Below, one piece after another: positions 10,437-19,272 of a stretch of 64,000 nucleotides of DNA. The notes beneath the pieces were generated by a model. That model saw only the letters and a list, made by a program, of their open reading frames with translations. It did not search any database and had not been told where the DNA came from. The translations under genes were made by a program, and so were the position numbers. How positions within the stretch are numbered: the stretch's first letter is position 1; every line of letters begins with the position of its first letter. This DNA is from Rivularia sp. T60_A2020_040 (GTDB taxonomy: Bacteria; Cyanobacteriota; Cyanobacteriia; Cyanobacteriales; Nostocaceae): positions 62,001 through 126,000 of the forward strand of contig JACYMD010000070.1 of the NCBI GenBank assembly GCA_015272215.1, in the 5' to 3' direction.

Positions 10437-11630
10437 CTATTCCCTCTTCCCTCTTCCCTCTTCCCTAATAAGATGAGGATTATAATTGTAAAGCCAATCT
10501 TCAAATTCAGATTGACTTAGCTGTGTTTGTTGTATGGCTTTACTTAAAAACTTATCGCTGTCAGCTTCATAGGAGCGACTACCTTGAATGGCGCTACGAG
10601 CTTGAATAATTTGAGTTCTTTCAACTCGACTTTGGTCATATTTAGCTAAAGCACTTTCTAGATTATCGCAATCGGAAAGATAATTCGCAAGTTCCCACGC
10701 ATCTTCAAAAGCGGTATTGGCTCCTTGCCCCAAAGATGGAATCATCGGATGAGCTGCATCACCTAACAGTGTTACCCTACCTTGACTCCAACATTGTAAT
10801 GGAGGGCGATCGCAAATTGGTCTTTCTACAACTTTATCGACTGGTGTTGCTTGTATGATAGCTTCAACAGGTTCTGCCCATCCAGAATATTCTTGCAAAA
10901 CACGAGATTTTACTTGTTGACTGGGAGCAAAATCATCTTCCGATAACATTCCCGCGCTCCAGAATATATAACCACCACCAACATCAATAATTGTAAAAAT
11001 TTTACCTGTATTAGAAGTGATGATAAATACTTGATTTAATGGTAATAGTTCGTGACTGTATTCGATCACAGCACGCCAAGATAAACGCCCAGCATAGCGA
11101 GGTAAACCGTCTTTGACAAGAGTTTGTCTGACAGCAGAATTTATCCCGTCGCAGCCAATCAATAAGTCAGTATGTAATGTTTTTCCATGAGAAAATTCTA
11201 CTTCAACGCTATTTTTATCCTGCTTAAAATTGACAAAGCGATGATTAAGATAAATAATATCCTTTGGTAGCTTGGAAGCAAGTATTTCCTGTAATCGTGA
11301 CCAACGGATATTAAGCATTGGTTGTCCATATTTTTCTAACAACTTTTGTGGCTGTGGAAAAATCGTCTCTCCCGAACTTTTTTTGATATTAACTTGATGA
11401 GTTGGGCTACCTGCATCGATGAGAGATTTAATTATTCCCGGAGAAATTGCTTCTAGAGTATTTAACCCATTAGGAAAAAGCGTCAAACCTGCACCTACGG
11501 GTAATAATTGTTGAGCTTTTTCATAAACTTGCACATCAATACCTTGTTTACGTAAAGCTAACGCAACAGCTAAACCACCAATTCCAGCACCAATAACGGT
11601 TGCATTTTTAATTAATTTTTGCTCCAACAT
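10437..11630 (-). CDS. FAD-dependent aromatic-type monooxygenase
   Basis: Flavin monooxygenase of the PHBH/salicylate hydroxylase/zeaxanthin epoxidase superfamily. Seen: the FAD dinucleotide-binding motif VIGAGIGGLAVALALRKQG near the N-terminus, the middle DG motif LLIGCDGINSAVRQ, and GDAAHPMIPSLGQGANTAFED near residue 280. I placed the start at ATG 11630 because the Rossmann motif then begins 10 residues in; a longer in-frame ORF to 11696 would overlap the next gene. The C-terminal IREEGRGKRE and the stop are read straight out of the CCCTCTT repeat block, so the tail is repeat-derived. It is divergent from the GST gene with 64 bases between starts. The substrate is unknown. Confidence 0.9.
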   Translation of the reverse strand: MLEQKLIKNATVIGAGIGGLAVALALRKQGIDVQVYEKAQQLLPVGAGLTLFPNGLNTLEAISPGIIKSLIDAGSPTHQVNIKKSSGETIFPQPQKLLEKYGQPMLNIRWSRLQEILASKLPKDIIYLNHRFVNFKQDKNSVEVEFSHGKTLHTDLLIGCDGINSAVRQTLVKDGLPRYAGRLSWRAVIEYSHELLPLNQVFIITSNTGKIFTIIDVGGGYIFWSAGMLSEDDFAPSQQVKSRVLQEYSGWAEPVEAIIQATPVDKVVERPICDRPPLQCWSQGRVTLLGDAAHPMIPSLGQGANTAFEDAWELANYLSDCDNLESALAKYDQSRVERTQIIQARSAIQGSRSYEADSDKFLSKAIQQTQLSQSEFEDWLYNYNPHLIREEGRGKRE

Positions 11631-11694
11631 AAGTATAATCCTTGTAAGGACAAATAAATTGACTTTATTATATGGTTTTTCTGGAGATATTCTC

Positions 11695-12312
11695 ATGAAT
11701 AGAATATTGTATTATCACCAACAATCAAACTTTTCTCGGAAAATTCGTATTTTGTTAGCAGAGAAAAATTTAGATTGCGAACTCAAAGAAATTAATCTAC
11801 TTAATAAACCTCCTGAGTTCTTAGAAATTTCTCCCATTGGTCGAGTACCTGTGTTTGTAGAACAAGATGGTACAGTAATTTGGGATTCTACATTAATTGC
11901 AGAGTATCTAGATGAAACCTACCCACAACCTAGTTTTTATCCTAGCAATGTTCGGACAAGGCTTGATTGTCGAAAATGGGAAGAATTAGCAGATAATTTA
12001 GGTGATAATATCATTAACTTATGGGTATTAAATTTAAAAAATAATTTCACTTCCAATCGTTATCGAACTAAATTAGAAACCTCAATTAATCGTCTTGCAA
12101 CAGTTTTTGAGCGACAATTAGCCGAATCTAAATACTTATTAGGTAACGATACATGGACAGCAGCAGATGTAGCAGCATTATGTTCCTTCGGCTACTATAG
12201 CTTTCGCTTAAATGAAGATTGGCTTTTAGAGTTTCCGAATGTGGAAAATTGGTTTAATCAATTACATCAGCGTGAATCGGTAAAGTCAACAGTTCCGATT
12301 CCGTTAAATTAA
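11695..12312 (+). CDS. Glutathione S-transferase family protein
   Basis: A 205-residue protein with a thioredoxin-fold N-terminal domain (MNRILYYHQQSNFSRKIRI, with the active-site region YHQQSNFSRK) and the conserved IGRVPVFVEQDG and DSTLIAEYLDE glutathione-binding motifs. An all-helical C-terminal domain contains the NDTWTAADVAALCS capping motif. The start at ATG 11695 is supported by GGAGA about 9 bases upstream; an in-frame upstream ATG at 11659 has no such signal. It is probably a cytosolic detoxification enzyme. It is divergent from the FAD monooxygenase and followed in the same direction by an NmrA-like dehydrogenase, so the three may act on related oxidised compounds (inference only). 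Confidence 0.9.
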   Translation: MNRILYYHQQSNFSRKIRILLAEKNLDCELKEINLLNKPPEFLEISPIGRVPVFVEQDGTVIWDSTLIAEYLDETYPQPSFYPSNVRTRLDCRKWEELADNLGDNIINLWVLNLKNNFTSNRYRTKLETSINRLATVFERQLAESKYLLGNDTWTAADVAALCSFGYYSFRLNEDWLLEFPNVENWFNQLHQRESVKSTVPIPLN

Positions 12313-12399
12313 GTTTTATTTTTGGCAAAATTCATACTTGGATAAATGGATATTTAATTCTGATACAAGCTGGTATTAATTAAAAATAATATAAATAAT

Positions 12400-13293
12400 A
12401 TGACTAAAATTCTACTCATCGGAGTTACTGGTGGTACTGGTGGAAATGTTGTCAAAGGTTTTCTCGAACAGGGAATAACCAATTTACGGGTTATTACTCG
12501 CAAAATCGATTTAAATCGTCCAACTTTAAAACAAATTAATGATGCAGGAATTGAGTTAGTTGAAGCAAATCTTGATGATCAAAATTCGTTAGAAACGGCT
12601 TTTACAGATGTTGAAGCGGTTTATTGTCACGCTACCGCACCCGATACCGCTAAACCGCAACCCGAAGAAATTGAAAGAGCCAAACGTGTTGTAAATGTTG
12701 CGAAAAAAGCTGGAATTAAACACTTTGTTTACAACTCTGCTGGTGGTGTTGAGCGAGATACCAAAGTTAGTCACATACAGCAAAAAGCTCAGATAGAACA
12801 AATTATCAAAGAAGCTGATTTACCCGCAACCATGTTACGTGCTTGCTTGTTTATGGAAGAATTTTGGAAGAAATATACTCGCCCTGGTATTCTTAAAGGA
12901 ACTTTCCGATTTTCCATTCAACCTGACAAGCCTCTACACTTGATTACAACCAAAGACATGGGAAGGATTGCAGCTTATGTAATCAACCATCCCGACAAAT
13001 ACATCGGTAAAGAAATCGAACTCGCGGGTGATGTCTTAACCCCCCAACAAATAGCGATTGCCTTTTCTCAAGTTCAGAAAACAAAGGTTGTTCACAAACA
13101 AGTTGCCCCTTGGATATTTTTATTATTTTTACAAAAAGAACTTTATAACATCATTCAGTTTTATCGAAATCAAGGTTATCAAGCCGATGTCAACTATCTA
13201 AGAGCAGAATTCCCCGGTTTACTGACAACTTTTGATCAGTTTTTGCAAGAAACTGATTGGGGCAATGCGAAATTAAATTATGAAAGTTTATGA
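12400..13293 (+). CDS. NmrA-like NAD(P)-binding protein (atypical short-chain dehydrogenase)
   Basis: A 297-residue protein with an N-terminal glycine-rich Rossmann motif, LLIGVTGGTGGNVV, and the layout of the NmrA/HSCARG group of atypical SDRs. Seen: ARRVV-like helix after the second strand (ERAKRVVNVAKKAGIKHFVY), then STAGGV-like YNSAGGVE, and an LRACLFMEEF segment. Members bind NAD(P)H and act as redox sensors or reductases; no substrate can be named here. It lies 87 bases after the GST on the same strand and could be co-transcribed. Confidence 0.85.
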   Translation: MTKILLIGVTGGTGGNVVKGFLEQGITNLRVITRKIDLNRPTLKQINDAGIELVEANLDDQNSLETAFTDVEAVYCHATAPDTAKPQPEEIERAKRVVNVAKKAGIKHFVYNSAGGVERDTKVSHIQQKAQIEQIIKEADLPATMLRACLFMEEFWKKYTRPGILKGTFRFSIQPDKPLHLITTKDMGRIAAYVINHPDKYIGKEIELAGDVLTPQQIAIAFSQVQKTKVVHKQVAPWIFLLFLQKELYNIIQFYRNQGYQADVNYLRAEFPGLLTTFDQFLQETDWGNAKLNYESL

Positions 13294-13318
13294 CGAGGAT
13301 GAAACGAGACACAACTTT

Positions 13319-14620
13319 TTAGCCTTTTGTATGATTAATCGGAATTTCAATAAAAAATGTCGTTCCTTTCATAACAATAGAATCAAAATATAATTTACCA
13401 CCGTGTTTATCTGTAATTATTTCATAGCTAATAGACAAACCCAAACCAGTCCCTTTACCTACTTGTTTCGTCGTGAAAAATGGGTCAAATATTTTAGAAT
13501 GTATTTCTGATGGAATTCCGCAAGCGTTATCAGCAATCATAATTTTTATAGAATTATGAGCAATTTTTTGAGTAGAAATAGTAATTTGATTAGAAATATT
13601 TTTGTGATGATCTGGTTTTTCTTCAAAAGCATCGATAGCATTAGCAATAATATTCATCAATACTTGATTTAACTGACTGGGATAACATTCCACAAAAGGA
13701 ATATCACCATAGTCTTTAACTATTTGAATTTCATTATGTTGGGATGTTGTTTTTAACTTATTTCCTAAAATCATCAAAGTACTATCAATCCCTTGATGAA
13801 TATCAACTTGCTTAAATTCAGCTTCATCCAAACGAGAAAAATTACGCAGCGATAAAACTATTTTATAAATACGTTCAGTTCCTACCTCCATAGAATCAAG
13901 TAATTTCATAAAATCTTCTTTAATAAAATCAAAATCAATTTCTGCAATTTTATTTTGAATCTCTTCAGAAGGTTGGGGATAATTGTGTTGATAAAGTTCT
14001 AATAATTCGACAAAATCATCAGCATATTCTCTAGCAGGAACAAGATTACTGTAAACAAAACTCACAGGATTATTGATTTCATGAGCGACTCCAGCTACCA
14101 TTTGTCCTAAACCTGACATCTTTTCGCTATGAATCATTTTAGCTTGAGTACGCTGAAGTTCTAATAATGTTGCTTCTAACTGTTGAGTTTGTAAATTTAA
14201 CTTTTGTTCTATTTCTTTGCGTTCAATAATTTCTGTTTCTAAAGCAATATTTAAAGCTTCAAGTTTTGGAATATTAGGAATAGCTAATAATTTTGGACTT
14301 AACCAAAAAAGTAATATTGCCGTAGATAAAGATATTAACGCAGTAGAAGCTTTTAACCAACCAGAAACCCAATAATTAGGATGCCATAAAGTCCAAACTT
14401 CTGCCAAATGGGTAAAACCACATAAGATAATAAAAGCACTGAAACATAGAAATATCCAATCAAAAGGAATATCTTCTCGTCTGTGAACTATGCAAACAAG
14501 CATGATGGGAATTACAAAATAAGCCAGTGCAATTAAAGAATCTGAAATTAGATGTAGCGAAACCAATCCAGTTTTCCATAGATAACAATGTCCGTGAGGA
14601 ATAAAAATAGTAGATAGCAT
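13319..14620 (-). CDS. Sensor histidine kinase with ethylene-receptor-like membrane domain
   Basis: A 433-residue membrane kinase. The first 120 residues form membrane helices that match the ethylene-binding domain of plant ETR1. Asp27 in ISDSLIALAYFVIP, Cys67 and His71 in FIILCGFTHLAEVWTLW correspond to ETR1 Asp25, Cys65 and His69 with a constant offset of two; the Cys and His are the copper ligands there. The start FIPHGHCYLW is the usual cyanobacterial form. A coiled coil (about 120-160) links to a kinase core with phospho-accepting His180 in VAHEINNPVSF and a HATPase ending GLGLSISYEI. No receiver domain is attached, so a separate response regulator is needed. Ethylene binding is known for a Synechocystis relative; for this protein it is inferred. 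Confidence 0.92.
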   Translation of the reverse strand: MLSTIFIPHGHCYLWKTGLVSLHLISDSLIALAYFVIPIMLVCIVHRREDIPFDWIFLCFSAFIILCGFTHLAEVWTLWHPNYWVSGWLKASTALISLSTAILLFWLSPKLLAIPNIPKLEALNIALETEIIERKEIEQKLNLQTQQLEATLLELQRTQAKMIHSEKMSGLGQMVAGVAHEINNPVSFVYSNLVPAREYADDFVELLELYQHNYPQPSEEIQNKIAEIDFDFIKEDFMKLLDSMEVGTERIYKIVLSLRNFSRLDEAEFKQVDIHQGIDSTLMILGNKLKTTSQHNEIQIVKDYGDIPFVECYPSQLNQVLMNIIANAIDAFEEKPDHHKNISNQITISTQKIAHNSIKIMIADNACGIPSEIHSKIFDPFFTTKQVGKGTGLGLSISYEIITDKHGGKLYFDSIVMKGTTFFIEIPINHTKG

Positions 14621-14784
14621 ATTATAAAAAAAGACACTTTTCTCAGTTTAACCTGAAAAATATTGATCAGTCAGAAGATTTTATACGTGTTCTTTGATTA
14701 CTTAGATAATCGTCTTTTTAAGAGTTTCCTAGTCTTGACAAATTGTTTAAAAATCAAACCGTATTCCTATATTGAATTAACAAA

Positions 14785-15120
14785 TTATCCCACAGCAAAC
14801 TCTGTAAATTGTCGCTTAAAAGGAGAATGAAAAGCCAACACAATATCTTGTTTAGGGACTCCTCGCTGTACTAACTCATTTGCAACACCATCTTCAGTTC
14901 CATCATGCTGTATCCAAATTTTATGATCTTTAATATCGAGATGAATTACACATCCATATATTCTGCGTTGATTAGACCAACCTACATGAATTAGTTGATA
15001 ATGATTTCTTTCTGTATCAAAAACAATTTGTGGTTCTACATCTTCATTACTTGATTTTATCGCACCATGTTCTCGTAGAATATCTTGAATTATTTGCCGA
15101 TATTTATCTAACTTTTCCAT
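14785..15120 (-). CDS. xisI: XisI family protein
   Basis: A 111-residue protein of the XisI family, named for the fdxN-element excision controlling factor of Anabaena. Seen: N-terminal YRQIIQDILREHG, DTERNHYQLIHVGW, and the C-terminal GVPKQDIVLAFHSPFKRQFTEFAVG ending, cut here to its key parts. It overlaps the end of xisH by 13 bases, so the two are translationally coupled. No fdxN element or recombinase is present in the window; such pairs are widespread in cyanobacteria independent of nif excision and their true role is unresolved. Confidence 0.9.
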   Translation of the reverse strand: MEKLDKYRQIIQDILREHGAIKSSNEDVEPQIVFDTERNHYQLIHVGWSNQRRIYGCVIHLDIKDHKIWIQHDGTEDGVANELVQRGVPKQDIVLAFHSPFKRQFTEFAVG

Positions 15121-15524
15121 GTTACAATTACCTGTTTTATCGGATCATATATAATTAATTTTACTTGATAGCGCTCTATCAAAAGTCTTGGCAATTCTAA
15201 ACTAAAAAACGAGCGATAAGTATCAAATGGAATTGCTAAATAGAGTATTCTTTCTGGCTGCTCTTCTTCTAAAGCCATCTGATACTTCAAAAATTGCCCT
15301 AAAGCCGTACTAAATTCTGTTGTTGCAGAAGTTCCAACAAAACTGTTGATTTCGACAGCTATCTTTGATTCGTTTTTTTGTGCAGCTATAATTCTATCCG
15401 CACCTAAATCAATGTATAATTCTAACCCACCGAAACGTAAAAAAAGTGGGTCATGTGTAATCCTCCATCCCTCTTTTTCTAAAGCAGATTTTACAACTTC
15501 ATGAAAAATATCCTTTGCAGGCAT
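15108..15524 (-). CDS. xisH: XisH family protein (PD-(D/E)XK-like fold) with altered active-site motif
   Basis: A 138-residue XisH-family protein, starting MPAKDIFHEVVKSALEKEGW and containing LYIDLGADRIIAAQK and ALGQFLKYQMALEEE. From memory, the family has a restriction-endonuclease-like core with AVEIKSF as the E-x-K part of the active site. Here the motif reads AVEINSF: Asn60 (codon AAC on the minus strand, 15345-15347) replaces the lysine, one base from AAA or AAG. If the fold assignment is right, nuclease activity would be impaired. It forms a two-gene operon with the overlapping xisI. Confidence 0.88.
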   Translation of the reverse strand: MPAKDIFHEVVKSALEKEGWRITHDPLFLRFGGLELYIDLGADRIIAAQKNESKIAVEINSFVGTSATTEFSTALGQFLKYQMALEEEQPERILYLAIPFDTYRSFFSLELPRLLIERYQVKLIIYDPIKQVIVTWKS

Positions 15525-16025
15525 AATTACACTATTAATTAGCAGACAATATTATTATAAATAAATTTAAATCACAAACTACACAACCTTAAATTGCCTT
15601 GATTTTCCATACTTCCATCATTAACCCATCCTTCCACAAAATAATCGATAATATGCTATTGATTGCCCACTGTCAACAGTTCCTGTTTGCGTTAATATTT
15701 AAAAGAATATTTCAGAAGATACTTGATAAAAGCTCCTTTTTAGTGCATTATGTGCCAATTAGATATTTATCTAATTTCCGAACAAACCTGAATCACACTT
15801 TATGACATCCTTTAGATAATCAAGCCGGAAACATCTAACCAACTTGAATCTCACAATGATGCTCGAATAAATCAGATAGATATACAATTGTCAGTGGTGC
15901 ATACGTTTAATTTACACAGTTAAGAGTAGAGAAACGGGATTAAGCAAAAATTAAATGCAAATTATTTGTTTATTTTGATTTTTATAGAACACGTTTTTCT
16001 TTGTTATTTTCTTGAAAGCGCCACG
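15525..16025. other. 500-base intergenic region between divergent xisH and cyclase gene
   Basis: AT-rich region holding the divergent promoters of xisH and the adenylate cyclase gene. A 68-codon open frame at 15599-15805 has no recognisable product and no ribosome site, and I treat it as chance. No repeat or hairpin of note was seen. Confidence 0.4.
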
Positions 16026-18392
16026 ATGAAATACCATGTACTAGAGAAAATTTTTAATAAACACAATGCTGCACCACGCAAATTTGAAAGCTTGGAGCTA
16101 GATAGTAATTTTTTGATTTTACATTTATCTAAGCAGGTGCAAAGTTTTGCTTATCATCCTCAAGAGGTAATTTTACAACAAGATGTCCGTCTTGGATTTC
16201 CGGAATTTGTTGGGCTTGAAGATGTGATGACATCTATCCTTAAAGGAGAGCAGGAATTATTTGAATTAGAAGGTATTCAGCGAGTTAGTCAAGAAAAAGG
16301 TGATTTTTATATAGATATATATATTGTCGGCGAACCGATTGAGAATAGATTAATTATTTTAATTGAAGATGTAAGTAATCGGATGCATCTGGAGCAAAAG
16401 TTAAATCAAAGAGTCAATGAAACTAACTTGCTCTCCAGTACTTTAGTTGCTTATAAAAATTACATGGATAAGGTTATCGCGTCAATGGCAGATGCATTGA
16501 TTGTAACTAGTAAATCCGGAAAAATAAATAGGGTAAATCAAGCAACTGTAGAGTTATTAGGCTATAGAGAAGAAGAATTAATCGGTAAACAGATTTCTTT
16601 ACTAATAGATGATAATCAATTATTACAAAAAGCGATTCAACAGCGTTCTTTATACAAAAAATATTTTCAAAATGTAGAAGTAGTTTGTCGGACTAAATCA
16701 AAAGAAAGAAAATTAATTGCTTTTTCTTGTTCAGTAATTAGCAAGCAAATTAATGGTGTAGAAGATATCGTTTATATTGGTCGAGATATTACTGCTAAAA
16801 AGCGCCGTCAGCAGCGTAAAAGCGCTCAGTATGAAATCACAAAAATTTTATCAGAATCAATTGGTGTAAAAGAAGCAATACCGCAAATTTTGCAGACAAT
16901 TTGTGAAAGTTTGGGATGGGATTTGGGGGAATTATGGACTCCCAGCCAATATTTAAGCGCCAACCATAAATCTTCGAGCAATTCTGTTTTAAGATGCGTA
17001 GAAATGTGGTCATCTCGAAGAGTTGATGTGCGCGAATTTGAAGCAGTTACTTGGCTCACAACTTTGAGAAGTGGAGTTGGTTTAGCGGGTAAAGTTTGGG
17101 AAACTCTTTCTCCTTTATGGTGTGATGATATAACAAATGATGATATTTGTCCGCGATTGAATCAGGTAGAAAAAACACAATTACACGCAGCTTTTGGTTT
17201 CCCGATTTTGCGTGAAAATACAATTTTGGGAGTAATGATTTTTTTTAGTCGAGAGGTATGCTTTAAAGATGAAGATTTGCTGCAAATGATGGTTTCTATT
17301 GGTAGTCAAATCGCGCAGTTTCTACAACGGAAAGAAGCAGAATCAGCACTTTTAGAAAGTGAAGAAAGATATCGCGATTTATTTGAAAATGCTAATGACT
17401 TAATTCAATCGGTTAATCCTTATGGACGTTTTTTATATGTTAATCGTGCTTGGACAGAAACTTTAGGATATAGTAAAGCTGATGTGACCAAAATTAACGT
17501 ATTTGATATTATCCATCCCGATTTTAAACAGCGCTGTCGAGATGTTTTTTATCGGATTATATCAATGGGTAATTTTGAACAGCTTCAAGCTGCATTTTTG
17601 ACAAAAAATGGTCAAACCATCTTTTTAGAAGGAAATGTTAACTGTAAAATTGTTGAAGGCAAACCAACCGCTATCCGTGCTATATTTCGCGACGTTACTG
17701 CTAGAATTTCAGTAGAAAAAGCATTACAACATCAACAACAACAAACTGAACGCTTATTACTTAATATTTTACCAGTTAGCATCGCCAATCGTTTGAAACA
17801 AGGAGCAAGTATAATCGCCGATCATTTTGATGACGTGACAGTTTTATTTGCAGATATTGTCGGTTTTACTGAAATTGCGGCTTCGGTGAGTGCTACAACT
17901 TTAGTAAGTTTATTAAATCAAATTTTCTCTGTATTTGACCGTCTTTCGCTAAAATATGGCTTAGAGAAAATTAAAACCATTGGTGATGCCTATATGGTTG
18001 TTGGCGGTTTACCTACAAGAATGGATAACCATCCCCAAGCTGTTGCTTCAATGGCATTAGAAATGCAAGATGCTATGATTGTTTTTAACCAAAGAAATAA
18101 TTTAAATTTTAGTATTCGTATTGGAATTCATACTGGTTCCGTCGTCGCCGGAGTAATTGGACTGCAAAAATTTACTTATGATTTATGGGGAAATACGGTA
18201 AACATTGCTAACAGAATGGAATCTCATGGCTTAGCTGGAAAAATTCAGGTGACAGAAGATACTTATAATCAGTTGTGTAAAGATTTTATTTTAGAAAAAC
18301 GCGGTGAAATTTCTGTGAAAGGAAAAGGTAAAATGACTACTTATTTCTTGATTGGGAGAAAAGGCAATAGGGTTGGGGGGAATAGGGAGTAG
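16026..18392 (+). CDS. PAS-GAF-PAS class III adenylate cyclase
   Basis: A 788-residue soluble signalling enzyme making cAMP from ATP. Domains: an N-terminal region not assigned (1-140), PAS (about 147-265), GAF (about 266-438), PAS (about 442-565), then a class III cyclase domain (about 577-775). Seen: metal-binding Asp residues in LFADIVGFTEI and KTIGDAYMVVGG, substrate-specifying Lys in EKIKTIGD and Asp in TYDLWGNT (the adenylate rather than guanylate pattern), and transition-state Asn/Arg in NTVNIANRMES. ATG 16026 is preferred to an in-frame start 60 bases upstream that would add a hydrophobic, atypical leader. The C-terminal RVGGNRE and the stop come from the GGGAATA-type repeat. Confidence 0.93.
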   Translation: MKYHVLEKIFNKHNAAPRKFESLELDSNFLILHLSKQVQSFAYHPQEVILQQDVRLGFPEFVGLEDVMTSILKGEQELFELEGIQRVSQEKGDFYIDIYIVGEPIENRLIILIEDVSNRMHLEQKLNQRVNETNLLSSTLVAYKNYMDKVIASMADALIVTSKSGKINRVNQATVELLGYREEELIGKQISLLIDDNQLLQKAIQQRSLYKKYFQNVEVVCRTKSKERKLIAFSCSVISKQINGVEDIVYIGRDITAKKRRQQRKSAQYEITKILSESIGVKEAIPQILQTICESLGWDLGELWTPSQYLSANHKSSSNSVLRCVEMWSSRRVDVREFEAVTWLTTLRSGVGLAGKVWETLSPLWCDDITNDDICPRLNQVEKTQLHAAFGFPILRENTILGVMIFFSREVCFKDEDLLQMMVSIGSQIAQFLQRKEAESALLESEERYRDLFENANDLIQSVNPYGRFLYVNRAWTETLGYSKADVTKINVFDIIHPDFKQRCRDVFYRIISMGNFEQLQAAFLTKNGQTIFLEGNVNCKIVEGKPTAIRAIFRDVTARISVEKALQHQQQQTERLLLNILPVSIANRLKQGASIIADHFDDVTVLFADIVGFTEIAASVSATTLVSLLNQIFSVFDRLSLKYGLEKIKTIGDAYMVVGGLPTRMDNHPQAVASMALEMQDAMIVFNQRNNLNFSIRIGIHTGSVVAGVIGLQKFTYDLWGNTVNIANRMESHGLAGKIQVTEDTYNQLCKDFILEKRGEISVKGKGKMTTYFLIGRKGNRVGGNRE

Positions 18393-18487
18393 AGAATCAC
18401 CTAAAATCAAATATGATAAAAAACCAAATATCTCTATTCCCTATCTAAACAAATAATTTAAAAATGCAACCCGGATTTTGAGCAATT

Positions 18488-19147
18488 ATGACTACACAAA
18501 CAGCATCAATACCAGAAATTTATCAAGGTCAATTTGGCGAATTTACAATTACCAAAGATGACCGAATCGGAGTAATTATCTATCGTACAGGTTTAATGAT
18601 AGCTGCACTTTGCTTTGCTATTGGTACGGCTTTAGTATTGCTTAATGATAATCCCAATTTACAACTACTCACGCCATTATATATTGGTTTCAGTCTTGCT
18701 CTCGGCGTTAGCTTATTAACCATTCATATTTATATGGTAGAGTTGCACAGACTCTTACAAGTATTTTTGGCAATTGGTAGTATTTCTGCAATTATTTTTG
18801 CTTTCTCAAACAGCCAAACTTTAGCAGAAACAGTTTATAATTATCCCCTAACTATATTAGGAATTGGTTTTAGTTTCGCAGCTTTAACGGGTATTTATTT
18901 CAAAGAAGCTTTTTGTTTCAACCGTTTAGAAACCAAACTACTTACTCCCATAGTTCCGTTACTACTTTTAGGACATATGATCAACATTCTTCCTCTAGAA
19001 GTAGAAAAAGTTTTATTAGCAGTTTGGGCTGTATTTTTTCTAATATTTGCAATTCGCAAAGTTGTACAAGCAATTCCCCCAGATATTGGAGATAAATCTG
19101 TATTTGAATACTTGAAAAATCAAAAGGGAATAGGGAATAGGGAATAG
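18488..19147 (+). CDS. DUF2301 integral membrane protein
   Basis: A 219-residue cyanobacterial membrane protein with about seven hydrophobic segments between residues 30 and 200, for example GLMIAALCFAIGTALVLL and VLLAVWAVFFLIFAI. The cytoplasmic N-terminus contains YQGQFGEFTITKDDRIGVI, which I associate with the DUF2301 family. The function is unknown. The last codons (KGIGNRE) and stop are created by the first units of a GGGAATA repeat block, so the natural C-terminus has been replaced or extended by repeat sequence. Confidence 0.85.
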   Translation: MTTQTASIPEIYQGQFGEFTITKDDRIGVIIYRTGLMIAALCFAIGTALVLLNDNPNLQLLTPLYIGFSLALGVSLLTIHIYMVELHRLLQVFLAIGSISAIIFAFSNSQTLAETVYNYPLTILGIGFSFAALTGIYFKEAFCFNRLETKLLTPIVPLLLLGHMINILPLEVEKVLLAVWAVFFLIFAIRKVVQAIPPDIGDKSVFEYLKNQKGIGNRE

Positions 19148-19200
19148 GGAATAGGGAATAGGGAATAGGGAAGAGGGAAGAGGGAAGAGGGAAGAGGGAA
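19125..19200. repeat. GGGAATA / GGGAAGA heptamer block overlapping a gene end
   Basis: Five to six GGGAATA units followed by about four to five GGGAAGA units, starting inside the last codons of the DUF2301 gene. A short CAACTGT run follows at about 19205-19221. Confidence 0.95.
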
Positions 19201-19272
19201 AAGACAACTGTCAACTGTCAACTAATCCCGTCTTTTTGGGAATACTAAAACAGTAGGGATGAGGATATAAGG

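Noticed and set aside
14785-15524. An fdxN-type excision element
   Set aside because: Only XisH and XisI are present; there is no XisF recombinase, no nif gene and no att-like direct repeat.
15599-15805. 68-codon open frame between xisH and the cyclase gene
   Set aside because: No ribosome site, no family resemblance and residue use typical of AT-rich non-coding sequence.
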